This document shows, one piece after another, positions 1 to 5,991 of a stretch of 9,671 bases of DNA. Within the stretch, counting starts at the first letter, position 1. Each line of letters begins with the position of its first letter. Below the pieces are notes generated by a model. That model made no database searches, was not told the DNA's origin, and saw only the letters and a list, made by a program, of their open reading frames with translations. This DNA comes from an uncultured Ruminococcus sp. (GTDB lineage: Bacteria > Bacillota > Clostridia > Oscillospirales > Acutalibacteraceae), in contig CACXGH010000114.1 of the NCBI GenBank assembly GCA_902767175.1, positions 1-9,671 of the forward strand, read 5' to 3'. A program made the position numbers and the translations under genes.

Positions 1-3
1 CCC

Positions 4-62
4 CGACGTCTGTTGACGGCGTCGCTCGCTCCAATCAAGCGAGCTTGTTGGAGCTTTGCTCC
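4..62. repeat. Cluster of overlapping, mutually exclusive hairpins
   Basis: Four inverted repeats are packed into about 60 bases. CGACG (4-8) pairs with CGTCG (20-24). GCTCGCT (24-30) pairs with AGCGAGC (38-44). GCTCCAA (28-34) pairs with TTGGAGC (48-54). GGAGC (50-54) pairs with GCTCC (58-62) across a TTT loop. The second, third and fourth stems share bases, so they cannot all form at once. That is the geometry of an attenuator or of a palindromic repeat element. No U-run follows on either strand. The stretch is more GC-rich than the bases around it. I infer an interspersed repeat or the edge of a mobile element; only the pairings themselves are directly seen. Confidence 0.45.
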
Positions 63-100
63 TTGTTTAAACACACAAGTCAAAATTCAGAAGAAGGAAT

Positions 101-280
101 TTATACGCTCTCATCTGTTAGGGATGCGCCGATCAAATTCAGTGCCTGTATTGTGTCAGCAATTTTTTCGTCCGGTTGTGCAAAAAGACCGCAGGCAGCC
201 TGACGGTTGTCAAGGTTTTTTTGTACAAGATGGGGAAAAAGGCAAGCAAGACAGGTGCTGAGCCGTAAGGCGTGATTTAT
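101..280 (-). pseudogene. Start-less coding remnant, minus strand
   Basis: On the minus strand an open frame runs 59 codons from just after a TGA (281-283) to a TAA (101-103), with no ATG, GTG or TTG. Its distal half reads like real protein: LDNRQAACGLFAQPDEKIAD followed by TIQALNLIGASLTDESV. The first 20 or so residues look less natural. A second minus-strand open stretch begins after a TGA at 87-89 and runs off the left edge (KQGAKLQQARLIGASDAV...). I read this as decayed coding sequence, possibly part of a mobile or repeated element together with the hairpins at 4-62. I do not recognise the parent protein. The 82-codon plus-strand frame across the same bases (13-261) has no ribosome site and is probably not a gene. 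Confidence 0.25.
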
Positions 281-300
281 TCAGCGATTCCTTAGTTTTT

Positions 301-340
301 AAAAGTTGATTTCCGTGGAAAAACCACGGAAATCAATTTT
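301..340. terminator. Bidirectional intrinsic terminator
   Basis: A perfect 13-bp stem, TTGATTTCCGTGG (306-318) with CCACGGAAATCAA (324-336), has an AAAAA loop. TTTT follows on the plus strand (337-340) and AAAA precedes it (301-304), so a U-run follows the hairpin in either direction. It most likely ends the leftward operon whose last gene stops at 522, about 180 bases upstream of the hairpin, and insulates that operon from whatever lies to the left. Confidence 0.85.
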
Positions 341-521
341 GACAGGGCAGCTTCTTAGGGAAAAGCCTTCCTGAAAAACAAGCATAAAGTTCTGACAGCA
401 ATAAGCATAAAGCTCAGCTCATTTTTCAAAGTATGTGTGCCCGAAGGAAATATCCTGAATGTCCGGCTCCGCAGGTTTGTTCATGAACCGGGTGCGGCAG
501 TTTTACTGAAATATAACAATT
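341..521. other. Spacer downstream of the esterase gene; possible 21-codon ORF
   Basis: This is the trailer between the esterase stop and the terminator. It contains a spaced direct repeat of 13 bases with one mismatch, AAGCATAAAGTTC (380-392) and AAGCATAAAGCTC (403-415). A minus-strand ATG frame at 484-419 encodes 21 residues (MNKPAEPDIQDISFGHTYFE, then K). Its codons look natural, but no Shine-Dalgarno sequence precedes the ATG, so it is more likely a remnant of a former gene or chance than an expressed peptide. Nothing else is visible. Confidence 0.3.
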
Positions 522-526
522 TCAGT
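505..526. other. Hairpin overlapping the esterase stop codon
   Basis: ACTGAAAT (505-512) and ATTTCAGT (519-526) form an 8-bp stem with a 6-base loop across the TGA stop (522-524) of the esterase gene. In the leftward transcript it is followed by AAAA rather than U, so it is not an intrinsic terminator. It could stabilise the 3' end of the coding region against exonucleases; that role is inference. Confidence 0.4.
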
Positions 527-1145
527 CACGGGTTATATATTCATACAGACCCTCCGCAAGCGTTCTGTGGCTCTCGGCAGACAGATGCACTCCGTCCGCA
601 AGGTCGGCTTTTACTATATCCCCTGCACAGAAAAGCTCACAGTCGGTTTTTCGTGCAAGCTCACGGTATTTTTCCTTAAGCTGTCGGCTCTTTTCTACGC
701 TTTCTTCGTCAAAGCCTTCCAGAGGATCCTGACAGATCACAACCGGATTAATTTCCGCAGGAGCCACAAGCAGTATCCTTATATCGGGAGAGAATGCTCT
801 TATCATCGAGATAAGCACTTCCATTCCCCCGGTTATCATATCCGCATCGGCTGAAAACTTTCTCTTGCAGTCATTGGTTCCGAGCATAATAATAACCATA
901 TAAAGCGGATCATTCTCCCTGAGCATCGCTCCGAGAACGTTGCTGCCGTTCCTGTCGGCAGATCTTTCGTCCTCAAAAACAGTCGTCCTTCCGTTTCTTC
1001 CGCCCTCGATCACTTTATAACCAAAAGGAAAAAGCTTATCGGAGAGTATCCCTGTCCATCTTGTATCGCTGTCATAGCGTCCTCCGCCTCCTCCGGGAAT
1101 ATATCCGTAGGTGTTGGAGTCGCCGAAGCAAAGAATTTTCTTCAA
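522..1145 (-). CDS. SGNH/GDSL hydrolase, MsAcT-like arylesterase family
   Basis: A cytoplasmic SGNH-fold esterase of 207 residues, with no signal peptide. The catalytic blocks are clear: FGDSN near the N-terminus (nucleophile Ser10), an EGGRNGRTT block at about 47-55, LGTND (Asn91) and DGVHL near the C-terminus (Asp184, His187). RWTGIL at about 30, IEGGRNGRTT and VIIMLGTND resemble the arylesterase/acyltransferase branch typified by Mycobacterium smegmatis MsAcT. The substrate is probably a small acyl or acetyl ester, but cannot be fixed from sequence. A run of five glycines (about 18-22) sits in the loop after the nucleophile. The start chosen is TTG at 1145, because GAGGTG (1152-1157) lies 6 bases upstream. 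An in-frame ATG at 1169 would add MINDEVNH but has no good ribosome site. It is the last gene of a leftward operon, 34 bases after the lipoprotein gene. Confidence 0.88.
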   Translation of the reverse strand: MKKILCFGDSNTYGYIPGGGGGRYDSDTRWTGILSDKLFPFGYKVIEGGRNGRTTVFEDERSADRNGSNVLGAMLRENDPLYMVIIMLGTNDCKRKFSADADMITGGMEVLISMIRAFSPDIRILLVAPAEINPVVICQDPLEGFDEESVEKSRQLKEKYRELARKTDCELFCAGDIVKADLADGVHLSAESHRTLAEGLYEYITRD

Positions 1146-1151
1146 GTGATT

Positions 1152-1157
1152 CACCTC
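1152..1157 (-). promoter_or_regulatory. Ribosome binding site fixing a TTG start
   Basis: GAGGTG on the minus strand ends 6 bases before TTG at 1145. It lies inside the longer ATG-initiated version of the esterase frame, so it argues that translation starts at the TTG and that the family motif MKKILCFGDS is the true N-terminus. Confidence 0.65.
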
Positions 1158-1179
1158 GTCATTTATCATTTACCGTCTG

Positions 1180-2097
1180 TTATAATTCCTCGTCAAGCAC
1201 CTCGATATCCTCTTCTCCCTCGGGAATATCCTCCTGGATATATGCGTTCGGGTCAATCTCAGCGGAAACCGTTTTACCCTTTATTGCGTCCTTCTGGAGT
1301 GTGATTATCATGCAGGCATAGCCCTTGTCTGAATTATCTGTCGGATTCTGCGCCCATATAACGGCTTTGACATTTCCACTCTCCTGCTCAGAGATATCGC
1401 CAAGATCTATCTCTCCGCTCTTTGAGTACGGAGCCACTACGATCATAACATCACAAATCTCAAAGAAATCGCTGTTCATTTCCGCCGTTTCATTCTCAAA
1501 CGAAGTACTGATCATATCCTCACTGCCGCCGCTGTACGTCTTTGTAAGAGAGTATTTTGCGTCATTATCGGCAATAAATTTCCTGAGCTGTTCCTCTGAC
1601 GTTACACCATATGCGACAGGCTTGTCAAAGTCTGCGCCGAAGCCGTCCGGCGAAAGGCCTATCGTCTGATACATGACCTCAGCATACTGAGACTGTGTTC
1701 CGTCTTCGCCGCCTTCATCACCCTCGTCTCCTTCTTCACCGCCGTCAGGATCCTCGTCCCAGCCGCTGAGCTGTTCCGGGTCGATAGTGATATTTCCTTC
1801 CTCGTCTATTGATATACCGGGGTTATCATCGCCTATATCTATAACAAGTCCGCTTTCATCAGTGTTTTCAGCGTCGGACTGCACCTGCTCATCGCTGTTG
1901 TCGTCAGCGGAGGAAATCTGAGATACTCCGCTTTCTTTGCTGTCTGCAGAGCCTTCGTTCCTGCTGTCAGACGATGAAGCCGATGATACAGCGGAATTGC
2001 TTTCCGTGCTGCTTGTTTCATTGTTTTGCGAAGCACAGCCTGCAAATGCTGCTGAAAACATAAGGCAGGCAAGAATTACAGCAAGCTTTCTTTTCAT
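1180..2097 (-). CDS. Lipoprotein with long acidic Ser-rich linker, possible PrcB-like C-terminal domain
   Basis: A predicted surface lipoprotein of 305 residues. The N-terminus MKRKLAVILACLMFSAAFAGC is a lipoprotein signal peptide with the lipid-bearing cysteine at 21; Phe at the -3 position is slightly off consensus. Residues 22-136 are a disordered Ser/Asp/Glu linker ending in a Gly/Glu/Asp run (about 115-133), long enough to span the wall. Residues 138-285 form the only folded-looking part. The stretch SDFFEICDVMIVVAPYSKSG (209-228) followed by beta strands to VIWAQ and YACMIITLQKD loosely resembles the PrcB C-terminal fold of Firmicute lipoproteins; this is weak, motif-level similarity. 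The tail is again acidic. Start: ATG at 2097 with AAGGAG about 10 bases upstream. It sits 36 bases after the upstream zinc-knuckle gene and 34 before the esterase, so the three are probably co-transcribed. Confidence 0.82.
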   Translation of the reverse strand: MKRKLAVILACLMFSAAFAGCASQNNETSSTESNSAVSSASSSDSRNEGSADSKESGVSQISSADDNSDEQVQSDAENTDESGLVIDIGDDNPGISIDEEGNITIDPEQLSGWDEDPDGGEEGDEGDEGGEDGTQSQYAEVMYQTIGLSPDGFGADFDKPVAYGVTSEEQLRKFIADNDAKYSLTKTYSGGSEDMISTSFENETAEMNSDFFEICDVMIVVAPYSKSGEIDLGDISEQESGNVKAVIWAQNPTDNSDKGYACMIITLQKDAIKGKTVSAEIDPNAYIQEDIPEGEEDIEVLDEEL

Positions 2098-2133
2098 TAT
2101 TATTCGCTCCTTTTGGGGTACGGTTTTTATTTA

Positions 2134-2802
2134 TTATCTGCTGAGAGCTACAAAGGTCGTTGTCTTTACGCTCTTTAAAAATCTGCACTTGACAATATCT
2201 GCGGCGCCGCATTTGCTGCACACTGCAGGGTGTGTTCTGTCCTGTGATACAGAAACTCTGGAATTTACCGCTCTCTGTACAGCTTCATCTCTCTCAAGCT
2301 TAAGATGAGCAGATGTAAGGTCTAAAAGCTCGTCAACCTTCTGTTCAATACAGCTGCTCTCAAGACCGTCAATGATAGCCTTGGAAACAACAGGCGGTGT
2401 TATATATTTATCAATATCTGCTGCGTTTATTTCCTTAGCTCCGCACTTGCCGCACTTGATACCGCTTATCACCTCTGCAGGATGACCGAAATTCTTTCTC
2501 ATAAAATCGACTGTCATAGTACGGTTAGCCTGAGCAAATCTTACAAGCTGCATAGCCATCGCAACAAGACCGCCGAAAAGCTGTGTATACCAGAAGCGCT
2601 TTTCCTCGCTGTCAAATTTTGTTGATGCAAAAGAAAAATTCTCAAAGCTTCCTCCCTTGGAAAAAGCCTTTACAAATTTATCGGAGCTTCCCGATGTATT
2701 CCACTCCGAAATGAATTCGTCCATATAACCTTCAAATACAGTTTCGCCGCTTTTTGAGAGAACTCTTTTCATTCCGATAAGTGAGCTTTCATAGTAATTC
2801 AT
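2134..2802 (-). CDS. Uncharacterised protein with two separated CxxC zinc knuckles
   Basis: A 222-residue protein with no signal peptide, probably cytoplasmic. Residues 1-110 are mostly helical and contain an alanine/methionine-rich helix (LFGGLVAMAMQLVRFAQ, about 75-91) that might be weakly membrane-interacting or simply buried. IKCGKCGAKEI (Cys117, Cys120) and AVCSKCGAADIVKC (Cys195, Cys198, with Cys206 nearby) could form one four-cysteine zinc site around a helical insertion of about 75 residues, instead of the usual tight ribbon. I do not recognise the family. The start chosen is ATG at 2802, about 10 bases after GGAG. The in-frame ATG at 2811 is only 1 base from the same GGAG, too close to be used. 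It is the first gene of the leftward operon, behind the promoter at 2957-2985, and diverges from another zinc-ribbon gene at 3137. Confidence 0.8.
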   Translation of the reverse strand: MNYYESSLIGMKRVLSKSGETVFEGYMDEFISEWNTSGSSDKFVKAFSKGGSFENFSFASTKFDSEEKRFWYTQLFGGLVAMAMQLVRFAQANRTMTVDFMRKNFGHPAEVISGIKCGKCGAKEINAADIDKYITPPVVSKAIIDGLESSCIEQKVDELLDLTSAHLKLERDEAVQRAVNSRVSVSQDRTHPAVCSKCGAADIVKCRFLKSVKTTTFVALSR

Positions 2803-2956
2803 TTCTTTCATTCTCCTTCATATAATATCAGTTCCGGTAAGTAATGTATCTATGACGCAGTGAAGAACATACATAATGCAACATAAAATACGCTTTTTAT
2901 ATGTTAAAGTAGTTCCAAAGAGCCAAAGCCCCGTTATTAAGCGCCGTTATATATCC
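2803..2956 (-). other. Long 5' leader of the leftward operon
   Basis: From the predicted start of transcription near 2950 the leader is about 148 bases. It contains a short tandem CCAAAG-AG-CCAAAG (plus-strand sense, about 2918-2931) and AT-rich stretches. I see no recognisable riboswitch core and no hairpin with a U-run. Nothing else is visible here. Confidence 0.35.
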
Positions 2957-2985
2957 ATTATATAGTATCGTGCCAAAATAAACAA
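2957..2985 (-). promoter_or_regulatory. Sigma-A promoter for the leftward operon
   Basis: Read on the minus strand: TTGTTT (-35, complement of 2980-2985), a 17-bp spacer, then a perfect TATAAT (-10, complement of 2957-2962). It points to the zinc-knuckle, lipoprotein and esterase genes. It faces away from the promoter at 3027-3055, with 41 bp between the two -35 boxes. Confidence 0.65.
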
Positions 2986-2998
2986 TCATTTTTGTTAA

Positions 2999-3013
2999 AT
3001 TTTTTTAAAAAAT
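2999..3013. promoter_or_regulatory. AT palindrome between divergent promoters
   Basis: ATTTTTT-T-AAAAAAT is a 15-base palindrome lying between the two divergent -35 boxes. Its A/T runs suit an UP-element for either polymerase, or intrinsic curvature and a regulator site. The palindrome is seen directly; the role is inference. Confidence 0.35.
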
Positions 3014-3026
3014 CGGCATTACTAAA

Positions 3027-3055
3027 TTGACAAACCGTTCATGATAACATATACT
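3027..3055 (+). promoter_or_regulatory. Strong sigma-A promoter for the rightward operon
   Basis: A perfect TTGACA (3027-3032), a 17-bp spacer and TATACT (3050-3055), one mismatch from the -10 consensus. Transcription should start near 3062, giving a leader of about 75 bases before the ATG at 3137. It is the best-matching rightward promoter I see ahead of the five-gene series 3137-7267. Confidence 0.8.
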
Positions 3056-3136
3056 TTATTATGTAGCAGTATATAAAGCCGTAATTTTACAGCCGTTGTA
3101 TTGCTTATTCATGCTAAAAGAAAAGGACTGTAGACT

Positions 3137-4015
3137 ATGATCTGTAATAAATGCGGCGCACAGATCTCAGACGAAAGCAAGTTCTGTATCATGTGCGGCA
3201 GCAAAATAGAAAAGCAGCAGTATCCGCCCTATCAGCCGATGCAGCAGACCGTTCAGCAGCCGTATCAGCCGATCACACAGCCCTCTGCACCAAGCAGTCC
3301 GCCGCAGGATACCTCAGCTAATATATTCGGGGTAAAAAGCATTTCCGACAGGCATTATTCCCTTGAGGATATTGCACGTCAGCAGGAAGAAAACAAGAAT
3401 GAGATAGGTCTTGCTTCCGCACCGCCCGATAAGCCGAAAAAGAAAAAGAAAAAACGAACACCGCCCGAAGCCGCACTTCCTCCGATAGGTGCCAAGGACA
3501 CTATGGAAGCCAAAGAGGAACACGGCAGAGAGCCTTCCGCACACGTTTCTCTCAAGAAGGAAACTCCGTCAGATAAGCCCGTAAGACCTTGGTATTACGA
3601 CCTTAAAAAGAATTCCGGCACTGAAGAGGAGCCTATAAAAAAGGAAGTCTCCGCTCCCGGAATCACTGCCGGTTCACGGCCGGAAGAAACAGCTCCTGCT
3701 GCGGAAACGTCTGTTCAGACAGCAGATATAACGATGATCACGGAAGAAACATCGGTTCAGAAAGACACGGCAGCCATTCCGCCGTCAGAAAAGGCCGGAG
3801 AAAGATCCGCAGCCGAGGCAAAAGCGGAGAATAATGTTCCGAAGAGAGAACCCTCTGCAGGGCCGGTCTTCAGGTTTACAATAACCTCCCCTCCCGTACC
3901 TACAGGTCTGCAAAGGCAGACGAGACTTCATCTTTTCGGCGGAAACATCAGTTCAGCATTAGAGACTCTGCAATACGAGTATGACCAAAGGAAAAACAGC
4001 GGTCAGCGCCGCTGA
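3137..4015 (+). CDS. N-terminal zinc-ribbon protein with long disordered Pro/Gln/Lys region
   Basis: A 292-residue protein opening with a compact zinc ribbon: Cys3-x2-Cys6 and Cys17-x2-Cys20 (MICNKCGAQISDESKFCIMC), the short type common in Firmicute multi-domain proteins. The rest is low-complexity: a Gln/Pro/Tyr-rich stretch (about 27-58), a segment KSISDRHYSLEDIARQQEE (about 67-85) that could be a short helix, a polybasic run of lysines (about 101-107), then a Glu/Ala/Pro/Thr linker. The C-terminus (about 244-292: VFRFTITSPP... LHLFGGNISSALETLQYEYD) looks ordered and may be a binding motif. There is no membrane segment. Start: ATG with AAAGGA 9 bases upstream. It is the first gene behind the strong promoter and 34 bases before the repeat-protein gene. 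Many Firmicute ribbons of this type cap scaffold or membrane proteins; here the partner appears to be in separate genes. Function unknown. Confidence 0.85.
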   Translation: MICNKCGAQISDESKFCIMCGSKIEKQQYPPYQPMQQTVQQPYQPITQPSAPSSPPQDTSANIFGVKSISDRHYSLEDIARQQEENKNEIGLASAPPDKPKKKKKKRTPPEAALPPIGAKDTMEAKEEHGREPSAHVSLKKETPSDKPVRPWYYDLKKNSGTEEEPIKKEVSAPGITAGSRPEETAPAAETSVQTADITMITEETSVQKDTAAIPPSEKAGERSAAEAKAENNVPKREPSAGPVFRFTITSPPVPTGLQRQTRLHLFGGNISSALETLQYEYDQRKNSGQRR

Positions 4016-4049
4016 AACCATAATTATTAAAATAACGGAGATGATACTC

Positions 4050-4757
4050 ATGAGTGTTAAAGACAAATTATTCGGCGGATATCAGAATCCGCAGCAGCCC
4101 AGAATATCAGAGGATATTGTAAATCCCTACTACAATATTGCGCCGGACGGAACCGCACAGAGCAGCTCTCTGAATCCCGGTGCCGCACCTAACCCCTTCA
4201 TGCAGCAGCTTCAGCAGGCTCAGCCCAACGCTTTTATTCAGCAGCATCAGCCACAGCAGCCTGTTCAGAACAATTACCCCGTAATAGACAACAATCAGCG
4301 ATTTGATATAGCTCAGCCTGATACTCCTAACGCTTATTATGATGCCTCAGGAAATACACAGGCTCCTCAGCAGCAGTATGACCCGAATTATCAGCAGGCT
4401 CCTCAGCAGCAGTATGACCCGAATTATCAGCAGGCTGTTCCTCAGCAGCAGTATGACCCGAATTATCAGCAGGCTGCACAGCAGCAGTATGACCCGAATT
4501 ATCAGCAGGCTGTTCCTCAGCAGCAGTATGACCCGAATTATCAGCAGGCCGCACAGCAGCAGTACGACCCCAATTATCAGCAGGCTGCACAGCAGTATAA
4601 TGAGAGCCTTGAACAGACAATGCCTGTACAGCAGCCTGCACCTCAGCAGTACAGCGAGAGCCTTGAGCAGACCATGCCCGTACAGCCCGCACAAAGCGAC
4701 GTCAACCCCTTGCTCAGGCCGCTGAATTCAAATAACGGAAACAACGGAAGCTATTGA
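4050..4757 (+). CDS. Gln/Tyr/Pro-rich low-complexity protein with tandem QQQYDPNYQQ repeats
   Basis: A 235-residue, almost wholly disordered protein. After an N-terminal MSVKDKLFGGYQNPQQP and a Gln/Pro/Asn-rich stretch come six tandem 12-13-residue units (residues 105-178) with the core QQQYDPNYQQ. Two spaced copies of QQY(N/S)ESLEQTMPVQ follow. It lacks a signal peptide, membrane helix or folded domain. Evenly spaced tyrosines in a glutamine-rich background are the composition of prion-like or phase-separating segments; that is inference. The start chosen is ATG at 4050 with GGAG 9 bases upstream. The frame stays open back to 3981, but that extension overlaps the previous gene and has no ribosome site. 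It lies 34 bases after the zinc-ribbon gene and 33 before the next, firmly inside the operon. The preceding ribbon protein also has a QQPYQP-type region, and both contain LFGG, hinting at related or interacting disordered regions. Confidence 0.85.
   Translation: MSVKDKLFGGYQNPQQPRISEDIVNPYYNIAPDGTAQSSSLNPGAAPNPFMQQLQQAQPNAFIQQHQPQQPVQNNYPVIDNNQRFDIAQPDTPNAYYDASGNTQAPQQQYDPNYQQAPQQQYDPNYQQAVPQQQYDPNYQQAAQQQYDPNYQQAVPQQQYDPNYQQAAQQQYDPNYQQAAQQYNESLEQTMPVQQPAPQQYSESLEQTMPVQPAQSDVNPLLRPLNSNNGNNGSY
4362..4583 (+). repeat. In-frame minisatellite, six 36/39-bp units
   Basis: Unit boundaries: 4362-4397, 4398-4433, 4434-4472, 4473-4508, 4509-4547, 4548-4583. Units 1 and 2 are identical. Units 3 and 5 (39 bp, AVP type) are identical. 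Units 4 and 6 (36 bp, AAQ type) differ at three third-codon positions. So 4434-4508 and 4509-4583 form a 75-bp second-order duplication. Near-identity at the DNA level, including silent positions, points to recent slippage or unequal recombination, and copy number probably varies between strains. Confidence 0.92.
4587..4685 (+). repeat. Second in-frame repeat pair (ESLEQTMPVQ)
   Basis: Two copies of a unit encoding QQY(N/S)ESLEQTMPVQ (4590-4631 and 4644-4685) are separated by a QPAP linker. At the DNA level they differ at several silent sites, so this duplication is older than the upstream array. The acidic SLEQTM motif is the only non-Gln-rich repeated element in the protein and could be a short binding motif. 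Confidence 0.75.
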
Positions 4758-4790
4758 CAGCGCACATAAAAAGAAAGAAGGATTTTGCAA

Positions 4791-5966
4791 ATGACCGTCA
4801 TTGACATCAGAAATATTTTTTCTGACAGACATATTGAGCTTGTAGATGTTAACCCGTCTTACATATACTATGCAGAGGAAAAGAATGAGGAAGGTCATAA
4901 CGACCTGTTTATACTTGAATATAACAGAAAGACAAGGAAGGAACGCCTTGTCATGAATTACTCTCTTGACGACCCGACATACATACAGCACCTTTTTGCT
5001 TTTGAAAAAACAATGGTACTGCTTCTTGAAAACGGCTCAAACAGCTTCTGGATAATAGAGCTTGACAAAAAGAGCGGCGGCGAGATAAACCGCAGGAAGA
5101 TAGTATGCACGGGCTGCTTCAAGGAATGTATGGCGCTTGACAGCGAGCATATACTTGTTTATATGTCTCCCGATGAGGAAAATTCGGATATATTTGCAAG
5201 ATATAAGGAACTGACAGGCTGTGATTGTCTTTGCTATCTCTACAACGTAAAGACAAACCATAAATATTTTGTAAACGCTCCCCTTGTTGCCCGTCTTGGC
5301 TGTGACAGCATAAAGACCGTTGACCTGAACGGCGAAAGATACTTCGTTCTTCCCGACCCGTTTGCAGATGAAAGCATCAAGGAGCATTACTACCGTGAGC
5401 AGAGATGGATAAATGCAGATATCCGTGATAACCTGTGGATATGCAAGGCTGAAACCCTGATAGCCGAGCTTGAGCAGGGCAGCGACAAGCTCACTAAAAA
5501 ATGTATCGCAAGCGCCGATATCAAGGCTCTTGTAAGATATATGGGAACAAGCGGTTCAAAGGTATATTTCCGTGCAAAGGAATTCCGTACAAGCATTGAA
5601 AAGATATGCAGCTACGATATTCTTTCAGAAAGCCTTGCAGTTGAAGCAACCATGGAAACACCTAAAGACGGAACTGTTTTCCTTATCGAAGAAAGACCCT
5701 TCAAGGTATTTTCCGTACAGGTAGGCAAGCAGAAAACGGGAATAAAAGGCATCATAAACAGCGAAGCGCACTTTACATTCGATAACAGTCTCGGCAGCTT
5801 TATGACCTGCATCGAAAACCGCTACTGTCTTACAAGAAAAACTATCCTCAGTGAGGAAAGCAAAAAGGAATTTACCTCATACTATATTTATGATTCTCAG
5901 AACGAAAAACACGAAAGCTATGAGTGCAATTGCCATATAAAGGGCAATACACTTGTGCTTTACTGA
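4791..5966 (+). CDS. Uncharacterised cysteine-rich, beta-strand-rich protein
   Basis: A 391-residue soluble protein that I do not recognise. The sequence is a succession of beta-strand-like segments alternating with polar loops (for example SYIYYAEE, DLFILEYN, KTMVLLLENG, SFWIIELD, HILVYMSPDE, CYLYNVKT, RYFVLPDP, KVYFRAKE, YYIYDS). This suggests a beta-propeller-like or repeated beta-sheet fold, which is inference. Cysteines cluster unusually: CTGCFKEC (Cys106, 109, 113), CDCLC (Cys144, 146, 148) and CNC near the C-terminus (Cys379, 381), which could bind a metal. There is no signal peptide, so these are probably not structural disulphides. Start: ATG at 4791 with AAGGA 8 bases upstream; an in-frame TTG at 4785 is too near that site. 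It lies 33 bases after the repeat-protein gene and 25 before the lipoprotein gene, in the middle of the operon. Confidence 0.85.
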   Translation: MTVIDIRNIFSDRHIELVDVNPSYIYYAEEKNEEGHNDLFILEYNRKTRKERLVMNYSLDDPTYIQHLFAFEKTMVLLLENGSNSFWIIELDKKSGGEINRRKIVCTGCFKECMALDSEHILVYMSPDEENSDIFARYKELTGCDCLCYLYNVKTNHKYFVNAPLVARLGCDSIKTVDLNGERYFVLPDPFADESIKEHYYREQRWINADIRDNLWICKAETLIAELEQGSDKLTKKCIASADIKALVRYMGTSGSKVYFRAKEFRTSIEKICSYDILSESLAVEATMETPKDGTVFLIEERPFKVFSVQVGKQKTGIKGIINSEAHFTFDNSLGSFMTCIENRYCLTRKTILSEESKKEFTSYYIYDSQNEKHESYECNCHIKGNTLVLY

Positions 5967-5991
5967 TAAAACAGTGATACGGTGAAATAAT

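Noticed and set aside
13..261. Plus-strand 82-codon frame at the left edge
   Set aside because: There is no Shine-Dalgarno sequence, it starts within the hairpin cluster, and its codon choice is less natural than that of the opposite strand.
505..526. Stem at the esterase stop as its terminator
   Set aside because: The leftward transcript has A residues, not U, after the stem; the terminator at 301-340 is far stronger.
2803..2956. Possible riboswitch in the long leader
   Set aside because: I could not find a recognisable conserved core or a terminator/antiterminator pair; length alone is not evidence.
3981..4049. Upstream extension of the repeat-protein gene
   Set aside because: It overlaps the end of the preceding gene and has no ribosome site, whereas GGAG sits 9 bases before the ATG at 4050.
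4362..4583. Repeats of 36-39 bp resembling a CRISPR array by length
   Set aside because: The units are directly tandem with no unique spacers, stay in frame and encode a Gln/Tyr-rich protein repeat; no cas genes are nearby.
4327..4694. Long open frames antisense and out of frame across the repeat
   Set aside because: They exist only because a short-period repeat lacks stops in several frames; no ribosome site precedes them and their products are monotonous shadows.
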